This document shows positions 35,439 through 43,193 of a stretch of DNA of 64,000 nucleotides, one piece after another. The stretch comes from Oceanobacillus chungangensis (GTDB lineage Bacteria; Bacillota; Bacilli; Bacillales; Amphibacillaceae). Numbering within the stretch: position 1 is the first letter of the stretch; every line of letters starts with the position of its first letter. The notes under the pieces were generated by a model, which searched no databases, was not told where the DNA came from, and saw only the letters and a list, made by a program, of their open reading frames with translations. The position numbers and the translations under genes are program-made. The stretch spans positions 248,001 to 312,000 of the forward strand of contig NZ_PIOD01000005.1 of assembly GCF_003369565.1 (NCBI RefSeq), in the 5' to 3' direction.

Positions 35439-36602
35439 ATGCATAATACAGCAATCCTAATAAAAAACGCAAAAATCTATTCAGAAGACAACGTCGTTTC
35501 AAATGGAAATATTTATATTGAAGAAGGGCGAATAAAAGAGATTACTGCGAGTAAGGAATATGATGAAAATATCTCAATTATAGACGGAACCAACCTTAAT
35601 GTTATCCCGGGCTTCATCGACAGTCATATTCATGGTGCAAATGGTGCTGATACAATGGATGCAACAGAAGCAGCATTGGACAGAATAGCATCCGTGCTCC
35701 CTGAAGAAGGAACGACAAGCTTTCTTGCTACAACGATTACACAGTCACCAGAAAATATTGACAAGGCATTGGAAAACGTTGCGGACTATGAAAATAAATC
35801 GGGCCAGGCAGATATGATTGGCATACATCTTGAAGGTCCATTTGTAGAAAAATCAAAAGCTGGCGCACAGCCAATCGAGTACATAATCGAACCAAATATC
35901 GAACAATTTAAAAAATGGCAAGAACTTTCAGGTAATAAAATTAAAACAATCACAATGGCTCCTGAACATGACAAGACGGGAGAATTCATTAAGTATTTAA
36001 CAGAAACAGGTGTTACGGTTTCTGCAGGTCATACGGACACAAATTATGCTGGAATAAAGAAGGCTGTTGCACAAGGGGTTAGCCAGCTGACACATTTATG
36101 TAATGCGATGAACGGCATTCACCATCGGGATATCGGCGCAGTTGGTGCGGCATTTCAATTGGAACAATTATCCGGAGAGATAATTGCTGATGGTATACAC
36201 ATTTCTAAAGAAATGCTACAATTAATCTATCAAAATATGGGAAGTAAACGCCTAATTCTAATTACTGATGCAATGCGTGCGAAATGCTTGCCACCAGGCG
36301 ATTATGAGCTTGGCGGTCAACCTGTAATCGTGTCGGAGGATCGCGCTGTATTGGCAGATGGGACACTTGCAGGCAGCATTTTAAAGATGCATGAAGGTGC
36401 AAAGCAAATGCTGCAATTGGATGGTGTTTCGATGGAAAACGTCATTGAAATGGCCTCCATAAATCCGGCAAAACAGATTGGGATTTTCGATCGAAAAGGA
36501 AGTATTGCAAAAGGAAAAGATGCAGATATTTTAATCGTTGACGACCATATGAATATTAAATACACCATATGTCGAGGTGTAGTTTCATACAAAGGAGAAT
36601 AG
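35439..36602 (+). CDS. nagA: N-acetylglucosamine-6-phosphate deacetylase
   Basis: I take ATG 35439, with GAAGGGA upstream, over the overlapping TTG three bases earlier. The 387-residue amidohydrolase has the NagA metal and substrate motifs: GFIDSHIHGANG, HLEGPFV, SAGHTDTNYAG, THLCNAMNGIHHR and the catalytic Asp in LITDAMRAKCLPPG. It removes acetate from GlcNAc-6-P to give glucosamine-6-P. The next gene, nagB, begins two bases after its stop, so they are co-translated. Confidence 0.93.
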   Translation: MHNTAILIKNAKIYSEDNVVSNGNIYIEEGRIKEITASKEYDENISIIDGTNLNVIPGFIDSHIHGANGADTMDATEAALDRIASVLPEEGTTSFLATTITQSPENIDKALENVADYENKSGQADMIGIHLEGPFVEKSKAGAQPIEYIIEPNIEQFKKWQELSGNKIKTITMAPEHDKTGEFIKYLTETGVTVSAGHTDTNYAGIKKAVAQGVSQLTHLCNAMNGIHHRDIGAVGAAFQLEQLSGEIIADGIHISKEMLQLIYQNMGSKRLILITDAMRAKCLPPGDYELGGQPVIVSEDRAVLADGTLAGSILKMHEGAKQMLQLDGVSMENVIEMASINPAKQIGIFDRKGSIAKGKDADILIVDDHMNIKYTICRGVVSYKGE

Positions 36603-36604
36603 TA

Positions 36605-37339
36605 ATGGAATTAATTAAAGTAAAAGATTACGATGCAATGAGCGAAGAAGCATGTGCATTCTTAGTAGAAAGAATTAATCGTCTCGAAAATCCGGTACTA
36701 GGACTAGCAACTGGTTCCACTCCTGAAGGTCTATACAAACGGATAATCGAAAAATACAATCAAAATGAAGTATCATTTAAAAATGTAAAATCATTTAATT
36801 TAGATGAATATGTAGGATTAGAAAAAGATAATCCAAACAGTTATTATTATTTTATGAAAGATAAATTATTTGACCATGTTGATATTTCCCTTAACAATGT
36901 TCGCGTACCAAATGGTGCTGCAGCAGATCTAAAAGCAGAATGTGAGGCACATGAAGCAGCGATCAAAGCAGCTGGTGGCGTAGACGTTCAATTGCTTGGA
37001 ATTGGTGCAAATGGTCATATCGGTTTTAATGAACCTGGAACACCATTTACGAGCACAACTCAAGTTGTAGATTTAGAACAATCAACAATTGAAGCAAATT
37101 CTCGTTTCTTTGATTCTATCGAAGAAGTCCCTACACAAGCAATTTCTATGGGAATCGAGACAATCATGAACAGTAATGAAATTCTATTACTAGTTTCAGG
37201 TGAAAATAAAGCAGACGCACTTGCTAAACTAATGAATGGTGAAGTAACAGAAGAACTGCCAGCATCTGTTCTGCAAAATCATGCGAAGGTAACTGTAATT
37301 GCAGATGAAGCAGCATTGTCTGTTGTAAATGGAAAATAA
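36605..37339 (+). CDS. nagB: Glucosamine-6-phosphate deaminase
   Basis: The start is ATG 36605 after AAAGGAGAA; longer in-frame extensions into nagA are unlikely. The 244-residue protein has the NagB signatures GLATGSTPEGLY, SFNLDEYVGL and GIGANGHIGFNEPG. It converts glucosamine-6-P to fructose-6-P and ammonia, feeding glycolysis. With the EIICB, nanE and nagA it completes a route from an imported N-acetylhexosamine to central metabolism. Confidence 0.94.
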   Translation: MELIKVKDYDAMSEEACAFLVERINRLENPVLGLATGSTPEGLYKRIIEKYNQNEVSFKNVKSFNLDEYVGLEKDNPNSYYYFMKDKLFDHVDISLNNVRVPNGAAADLKAECEAHEAAIKAAGGVDVQLLGIGANGHIGFNEPGTPFTSTTQVVDLEQSTIEANSRFFDSIEEVPTQAISMGIETIMNSNEILLLVSGENKADALAKLMNGEVTEELPASVLQNHAKVTVIADEAALSVVNGK

Positions 37340-37347
37340 ATAATGAT

Positions 37348-37385
37348 ACAAGCGCTCGGGAATTAGCCTGTGCGCTTGTTTTTTA
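37348..37385 (+). terminator. Terminator after nagB
   Basis: ACAAGCGC (37348-37355) pairs with GCGCTTGT (37372-37379), followed by a run of T. Confidence 0.85.
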
Positions 37386-37440
37386 TTAATCAGGAATTTT
37401 GATATATTTTATAGATATTGTGCATCCTAATACGGATCTG

Positions 37441-37580
37441 ACTGTTAAGGAGGAGCCAACAGTAAGTGAGATGGAGCGACTGACTGTCACTTAGATTGGA
37501 GCGAAAAAGTGACAAGATAGAGCTCTCAACTGCTCGCCCTCCAACTGGGGTGAAATAGCACGAAATAGAAGTGCAAATCA
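37441..37580. repeat. Structured intergenic element between nagB and mtlA
   Basis: No gene is visible. The block TGGAGCGA occurs twice (about 37472 and 37496). TGTCACTT (37485-37492) pairs with AAGTGACA (37507-37514), and ACTGTT with AACAGT (37441-37463). Base composition is more GC-rich than its surroundings. It may be a degenerate copy of an interspersed repeat. Confidence 0.35.
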
Positions 37581-37608
37581 AACTATTCCAAAACCAAACA
37601 ATTAAATT

Positions 37609-37630
37609 TTGTCAACATTACAATTGCCAA
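37609..37630 (+). promoter_or_regulatory. Candidate MtlR operator upstream of mtlA
   Basis: Half-sites TTGTCA (37609-37614) and TGCCAA (37625-37630) equal the halves I recall for the B. subtilis MtlR site, here 10 bases apart. TTTACA (37638-37643) and TACAAA (37661-37666) with 17-base spacing could be the promoter downstream. The assignment rests on motif memory and on the mannitol genes that follow. Confidence 0.45.
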
Positions 37631-37722
37631 ATTGCTGTTTACATTACATTGATTATTAGGTACAAAACTCCTACGATAGAACTAATGAATTAATATTATT
37701 ATTTTTTGAGAGGGGTATTATT

Positions 37723-39132
37723 ATGGCTGAAAAAACGGGTTTTCGAGCTAAATTGCAACGTTTTGGTAGTTATTTGAGTGGCATGGTTATGCCTAATATT
37801 AGTGCTTTTATCGCTTGGGGTATTATTACAGCTTTATTTATTCCAGATGGCTGGTGGCCAAATGAGGATATTGCAGCATTAGTTGATCCAACGATTAAAT
37901 ATCTGTTACCACTATTAATAGCGTTTACAGGTGGACGAATGGTGTATGATTTACGTGGAGGTGTCGTTGGTGCGACTGCCGCTATGGGGGTAATTGTTGG
38001 TACAAATGTACCGATGTTCCTTGGAGCTATGATTATTGGTCCATTGGCTGGGTATTTGATGAAGAAAGTCGATCAATTATTCCAGCATCGAATTCGTCAA
38101 GGATTTGAAATGCTCTATAATAATTTCTCTGCGGGAATTCTTGCCGCAATTCTAGCGATTTTTGGTTTATGGGGAATAGGACCTGTTGTAGCCTCACTAA
38201 CTAATTTACTAGCAGCTGGGGTTGAAGTAATTGTTGGAGCGAATTTATTACCACTGGCAAATATCATTGTTGAGCCAGCGAAGATTTTATTCTTAAACAA
38301 CGCAATTAATCATGGTATTTTAACACCACTAGGACTTGAACAAGCGGCTGAAGCAGGAAAGTCAATCCTCTTCTTGCTTGAAGCGAACCCTGGTCCAGGA
38401 TTAGGTATTTTGCTAGCATTTACTTTCTTCGGAAAAGGTGCGTCAAGAAGCTCGGCACCTGGTGCAGCAATCATTCAATTTTTCGGTGGGATTCATGAAA
38501 TTTACTTCCCATACGTGTTAATGAAGCCAGCATTAATTTTAGCAGCAATTGCTGGTGGTGTGAGCGGTGTGTTCGTATTCCAAATCTTCGGAGCTGGATT
38601 AGTAGCAGCAGCTTCACCTGGTAGTATCATTGCAGTGTTAGCAATGACAGCGAAAGATAGTTACCTTGGTGTTATCGCTGGTGTGCTAGTAGCAGCGGTT
38701 GTTTCCTTTATTATTTCTGCAATCATTTTGAAATCGAGCAAAGCAGAGGAAGAAGACTTATCTGAAGCAACGAGCAAAATGGAAGAAATGAAAGGGAAGA
38801 AAAGCTCTGTGGCGGGAACGCTGAACAAAGAAGCAGCATCTGAAGTGAAGAACACGGAAGATATTAATAAAATCATCTTTGCATGTGACGCGGGAATGGG
38901 TTCAAGTGCAATGGGGGCCTCCCTTCTAAAGAATAAATTTAAGAAATCAGACATTGATATTTTTGTAACCAACAAAGCAATCAATGAAATTCCAGATGAC
39001 GCAGATATCGTTATCACACATAAGGACTTAACAGATCGCGCTAAAGCGAAGATCCCAACAGCTGAGCATATCTCAGTAGAAAACTTCTTAAATAGTCCAA
39101 AATACGACGAGCTCGTGAACCGTCTAAAATAA
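37723..39132 (+). CDS. mtlA: Mannitol PTS EIICB permease
   Basis: The 469-residue protein has an EIIC-Mtl domain (about 1-340) with MVMPNISAFIAWG, FGKGASRSSAPGAAIIQFFGG (the Gly-His-Glu-Ile segment GGIHEIYFPY follows) and an EIIB-Mtl domain at the C terminus with phosphocysteine in IFACDAGMGSSAMG. It imports mannitol as mannitol-1-phosphate. It has no EIIA domain; that function is encoded by mtlF in the same operon. AGAGGGG precedes the ATG. Confidence 0.95.
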   Translation: MAEKTGFRAKLQRFGSYLSGMVMPNISAFIAWGIITALFIPDGWWPNEDIAALVDPTIKYLLPLLIAFTGGRMVYDLRGGVVGATAAMGVIVGTNVPMFLGAMIIGPLAGYLMKKVDQLFQHRIRQGFEMLYNNFSAGILAAILAIFGLWGIGPVVASLTNLLAAGVEVIVGANLLPLANIIVEPAKILFLNNAINHGILTPLGLEQAAEAGKSILFLLEANPGPGLGILLAFTFFGKGASRSSAPGAAIIQFFGGIHEIYFPYVLMKPALILAAIAGGVSGVFVFQIFGAGLVAAASPGSIIAVLAMTAKDSYLGVIAGVLVAAVVSFIISAIILKSSKAEEEDLSEATSKMEEMKGKKSSVAGTLNKEAASEVKNTEDINKIIFACDAGMGSSAMGASLLKNKFKKSDIDIFVTNKAINEIPDDADIVITHKDLTDRAKAKIPTAEHISVENFLNSPKYDELVNRLK

Positions 39133-39163
39133 TAAAGGTTATATTACTGCAAGGAGGTGAACA

Positions 39164-41275
39164 GTGGTGAATATTTCTAGTCGGGAACGTCGGATCATTG
39201 ACATTTTATTAAAAGGTGAAAATGAGCTGACGGTAAAGATGATTGCAGAAGAGATTGATGTCAGTGAGCGAACGATCCATCGTGATTTAAAGAGTGTCGA
39301 GAAAATAATTTTCGAATATCACTTAGAATTAACGAAAAAGACAGGTGTCGGAATCCGGATTATTGGCGATGAGGCAGACAAGCTTCAGCTTCAATTAGCC
39401 CTCTCTGATGTGTCAATCTATGATTTTTCACCAGAAGAGAGGCAATCCGTTATCCTGGCAACACTTCTAGAAATGAATGAGCCTGTTAAACTGTTCACCC
39501 TTGCAGATGAATTAAAAGTAACGGATGCAACGATTAGTCATGATTTGGATCAGCTGGAAAGAGAGCTTAGCTCTTTCCAGCTTGATTTGGTCAGAAAAAG
39601 AGGATATGGTGTTAAAATAGAAGGAAATGAAGAGGGGAAACGGGCTGCATTGAGTTATTTAATCACAAAGCACGTGGACCCTTTTGAATTTGTTTCCTTA
39701 ATAAAAGATAGCATTCAAAAGAAGTCAACACATCAATTGAATGCTATTTCCAATCGTTTACTGCATTTTGTAAATCCAGAAAAGCTAAACATCATTGAAA
39801 GCGTCGTGGAAAGTGCACGCGGTGTATTACCGTATGAATTAGCGGATAGTGCCCATATTGGACTTGTTGTTCATCTTGCACTCGCGATGGAACGACTGCA
39901 AAAAGGGGAAATGATTAAGTTCGATCAAGCTTTTTTGCAGCAAATTGTTAATACGAGAGAGTATGCGATAGCAAAAAACATGATTAATAAGCTTGAAAAG
40001 AAGCTGAAGCTCGAAATTCCAGAAGATGAGATTGGCTATATCACGATGCATTTAATGGGCGCAAAAGTGCGCGTAGACAAGGATTATCTAATAGAGGAAT
40101 CCAGTATTGATATTGCCTGTCAAGCAAAGGCATTGATTCAGTATGTTAGCGAAAATGTAACTGTTGATCTAACGAAGAACCCTGTGTTATTGCATGACTT
40201 AGTCGCTCATTTGAAACCAACGATTTATCGCTTGCAGCAACGCATGCAAATCAAGAATCCGATGATAAAAGAGATCATGGATGATTATCATGATTTATTT
40301 TTTATAATCCAGAATGGTGTTCGTGAGACATTCCCAGACTTGGATTTTCCAGATGATGAAATTGGCTATCTTGTGCTCCATTTCGCATCCACGATATTAA
40401 ATGATGAAAGAGCGTTAGATTTACGGGCTTTAGTGATTTGCTCTAGTGGAATTGGTACAGCAAAGATGCTTGCGACTAAGTTAATGCAGCGGGTGCCTGA
40501 AATAAAAAAGGTGGATAATAAATCACTCTTTGATTTAAGTCATTTGAACCTTGATCGATATGACATCATCGTCTCGACGATTCCATTAATGGGATTCGAC
40601 CGTGATTATTTTCAAACATCGCCAATGTTAACAAATGGAGAGATACATCGAATTAAGAAAAAGGTGAGGCAACGGAAGCTCAGCTTTCAGTCGGAAAATA
40701 GTGAGATCGCACCAATTTCTATTTATGAAGAATCGGAAAGCAACGAGAGTATGCTTAATATAGAATCAATCCAGAATTACTCGAAGGCAATCTTAGATCT
40801 TCTGCAGTCATTCCATATTCAGCAGACAACAGAAAAGCAGACAATTGAATCGATTCTGGGTGATGCCTGCACATCATTGGAATCACAAAAATTTATCCGA
40901 AATAAAGAAAATGTTGTTAAAAGGCTGCAAGAAAGGGAACAGTTAAGTGGACTAGGAATTCCCAATACATCTGCAGCACTTTATCATACACGCTCAAACG
41001 ACATCATCGAACCGAGCTTCACCATTTGCGCTTTAACCAATCCAATAACGATTCAGGGGATGGACAATGAACAAATGAAGGCCGACACGATATTATTAAT
41101 GCTTGCCCCTGAAATGGTGAATCATGAAGTACTAGAGGTTTTTAGTTTCTTAAGCAGTTTATTAATTCAAGATCAGGAAAGCATCGCATTATTTGCAACA
41201 GGTGATGAAGCAAAGGTGAAACACTATTTAGCCGAACAATTTCGGAAGTTTCTAATCGAAAAAAATTTATTATAG
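39164..41275 (+). CDS. mtlR: PTS-controlled transcriptional activator of the mannitol operon
   Basis: Start is GTG 39164 or 39167 behind AAGGAGGTGA. The 703-residue protein has two N-terminal HTH domains (LTVKMIAEEIDVSERTIHRDL and VTDATISHDLDQLERE), PRD1 (about 190-290, DSAHIGLVVHLA), PRD2 (about 300-400, DEIGYLVLHFAS), an EIIB-Gat-like domain with Cys at about 425 (LVICSSGIGTAKM), and an EIIA-like domain (about 570-700). In Bacillus such MtlR proteins activate mtl transcription; HPr phosphorylates PRD2 to activate, while EIIA/EIIB-Mtl act on the other domains to inhibit. Its place inside the operon, between mtlA and mtlF, is unlike B. subtilis, where mtlR is separate. Confidence 0.92.
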   Translation: MVNISSRERRIIDILLKGENELTVKMIAEEIDVSERTIHRDLKSVEKIIFEYHLELTKKTGVGIRIIGDEADKLQLQLALSDVSIYDFSPEERQSVILATLLEMNEPVKLFTLADELKVTDATISHDLDQLERELSSFQLDLVRKRGYGVKIEGNEEGKRAALSYLITKHVDPFEFVSLIKDSIQKKSTHQLNAISNRLLHFVNPEKLNIIESVVESARGVLPYELADSAHIGLVVHLALAMERLQKGEMIKFDQAFLQQIVNTREYAIAKNMINKLEKKLKLEIPEDEIGYITMHLMGAKVRVDKDYLIEESSIDIACQAKALIQYVSENVTVDLTKNPVLLHDLVAHLKPTIYRLQQRMQIKNPMIKEIMDDYHDLFFIIQNGVRETFPDLDFPDDEIGYLVLHFASTILNDERALDLRALVICSSGIGTAKMLATKLMQRVPEIKKVDNKSLFDLSHLNLDRYDIIVSTIPLMGFDRDYFQTSPMLTNGEIHRIKKKVRQRKLSFQSENSEIAPISIYEESESNESMLNIESIQNYSKAILDLLQSFHIQQTTEKQTIESILGDACTSLESQKFIRNKENVVKRLQEREQLSGLGIPNTSAALYHTRSNDIIEPSFTICALTNPITIQGMDNEQMKADTILLMLAPEMVNHEVLEVFSFLSSLLIQDQESIALFATGDEAKVKHYLAEQFRKFLIEKNLL

Positions 41276-41370
41276 GTAATGTTCAAAAGGAGGATAAAAA
41301 GGACCGAGAAATTCGAAGTGTCATTTTTACCGGACTTTTTGAGCTACCTCTAAAAGGAGTGCATCAAGCA

Positions 41371-41808
41371 ATGGCAAAAGAAATATTAACAGTAAATAAT
41401 ATCCAATTAAATGTGAGCTTAAGCAGCAAGGAAGAGGCAATTCGTTATACGGGTGGCATCCTCGTTGATAATGGCTATGTGGAAGCAAACTATGTTGAAA
41501 AAATGTTAGAAAGAGAAGAATTAACATCTACATTTATGGGGAATAACGTTGCGATTCCTCATGGTACAGAAGACGCGAAGAGTCAAGTGTTAGAAACTGG
41601 GTTATCTGTTGTAACGGTACCAAGTGGCGTAGATTTTGGTGATGGGAATATTGTCAAAATTTTAATCGGAATCGCAGGAAAAGGCGATGATCATCTAGAG
41701 GTTCTTTCAAATATTGCGATCGTATTATCAGAAGAAGAAAATATCCAAAAAATAGTGGATGCAACTACAAAAGAAGAAGTCATTCGTATTTTTGAAGAGG
41801 TGAACTAA
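41371..41808 (+). CDS. mtlF: Mannitol PTS EIIA component
   Basis: ATG 41371 fits AAAGGAG upstream better than the overlapping GTG 41359. The 145-residue protein has the EIIA-Mtl/Fru signature with the phosphorylated His64 in MGNNVAIPHGTED. It passes phosphate from HPr to the EIIB-Mtl domain of MtlA. It lies directly ahead of mtlD with no gap, so the two are co-translated. Confidence 0.93.
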   Translation: MAKEILTVNNIQLNVSLSSKEEAIRYTGGILVDNGYVEANYVEKMLEREELTSTFMGNNVAIPHGTEDAKSQVLETGLSVVTVPSGVDFGDGNIVKILIGIAGKGDDHLEVLSNIAIVLSEEENIQKIVDATTKEEVIRIFEEVN

Positions 41809-42948
41809 ATGTTAGCAGTACATTTTGGAGCAGGAAATATTGGTAGAGGTTTTATCGGACTATTATTGAATCAAGCAAACTACCACACAACATTTGTAGA
41901 CGTAAATGCAGCGACAGTTGAAGAAATAAATAAGAAGCAGCAATACAATGTCGTGCTTGCCGCTGAAGAAAGTGAAACAGTGACAGTGAAAAATGTATCT
42001 GCAATTAATAGTATCGCCGATCCAGACAAAGTGATTGAGGCTATTCGCGAAGCAGACCTCATCACAACTGCTGTTGGACCGAATATCTTAGCGATTATTT
42101 CTGAGTTAATCGCAAAAGGCTTAAGTGAACGAGCGAAAACAAACAAGAAGCCACTGAATTTAATTGCTTGTGAAAACATGGTAGGCGGAAGTGATTTATT
42201 AAAAGAGAAAGTATACAGCCATATCACAGAAGCAGAGCATGCTGCATTTGATGAACTTTACGGATTCCCAAATGCCGCTGTTGACAGAATCGTACCAAAT
42301 CAAGTAAACGAGGATCCATTAGAAGTTTCTGTAGAGCCTTATTTTGAATGGGTAGTAGAGGAGCCAGCATTTAAAGGGGAAGTACCAACAATTGATGGTG
42401 TAACCTATGTACAGGATTTAAAGCCTTACATCGAACGAAAACTATTTACAGTTAACACAGGTCATGCAGTCCCGGCCTATATTGGTCGCCAAATGGGTTA
42501 CAAAACAATTAATGAAGCAATGCATGATGAAAAAGTTCAAGAAATCATCAAAGGAGCATTAGCAGAATCCGGTGAAGCAGTCATCCAAACCTATGACTTT
42601 GATCGAGCTGAACATCAAGAATACATCAATAAAATTATTGGCAGATTTATGAATCCATACATCTCGGACGAGGTAACAAGGGTGGCTCGTGGTCCAATCC
42701 GCAAGCTTGGAGCACATGATCGCTTAATCCGTCCTGCAAGTGTATATATGGAAGTAACTGGCGGAAAAGAGCCTACATACCTTGCGAAAACTATTGCTGC
42801 AGCACTAAACTACAAATTCGATGAAGACAAAGAAGCTGTTGAGTTGCAGCAAATGATAGCTGAGCATGGTATTGTTAAAACGCTTGAAAAGGTATCAGGA
42901 TTAGATGCGGATCATCCGTTGGTTGGAGTGATATTGCGGGAAGTTTAG
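41809..42948 (+). CDS. mtlD: Mannitol-1-phosphate 5-dehydrogenase
   Basis: The 379-residue protein has the N-terminal NAD motif HFGAGNIGRGFIG and the family blocks LIACENMVGGSDLL, NAAVDRIVPNQ, KLFTVNTGHA and the RKLGAHDRLIRPA region. It oxidises mannitol-1-P to fructose-6-P. It completes the mannitol operon mtlA-mtlR-mtlF-mtlD, and its product joins that of NagB. Confidence 0.95.
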   Translation: MLAVHFGAGNIGRGFIGLLLNQANYHTTFVDVNAATVEEINKKQQYNVVLAAEESETVTVKNVSAINSIADPDKVIEAIREADLITTAVGPNILAIISELIAKGLSERAKTNKKPLNLIACENMVGGSDLLKEKVYSHITEAEHAAFDELYGFPNAAVDRIVPNQVNEDPLEVSVEPYFEWVVEEPAFKGEVPTIDGVTYVQDLKPYIERKLFTVNTGHAVPAYIGRQMGYKTINEAMHDEKVQEIIKGALAESGEAVIQTYDFDRAEHQEYINKIIGRFMNPYISDEVTRVARGPIRKLGAHDRLIRPASVYMEVTGGKEPTYLAKTIAAALNYKFDEDKEAVELQQMIAEHGIVKTLEKVSGLDADHPLVGVILREV

Positions 42949-43060
42949 GGTATGGAGTAGGAGAGTAGAATTGTGTTCAAGGATATAATTCTCTGTTCTC
43001 CACTATTCCTTCCAAGTCCGGTAGCCGCAGTCACCAAGCTAAATAATAATTTCCACATTA

Positions 43061-43100
43061 AAAGCTGCTACTCCTAACATTAGGGAGTAGTAGCTTTATT
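43061..43100. terminator. Hairpin terminator after mtlD
   Basis: AAAGCTGCTACTCC (43061-43074) pairs with GGAGTAGTAGCTTT (43084-43097), followed by ATTG. It lies between the converging mtl and deacetylase transcripts. Confidence 0.8.
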
Positions 43101-43193
43101 GTTAGTAAGGAAGTATAAAACTTTTATTTCATTAGGAAAACCAAGACTGCGGAAAACGGCGTGTGGCTAAGCCAAGTTCACTAAAATGAATAT

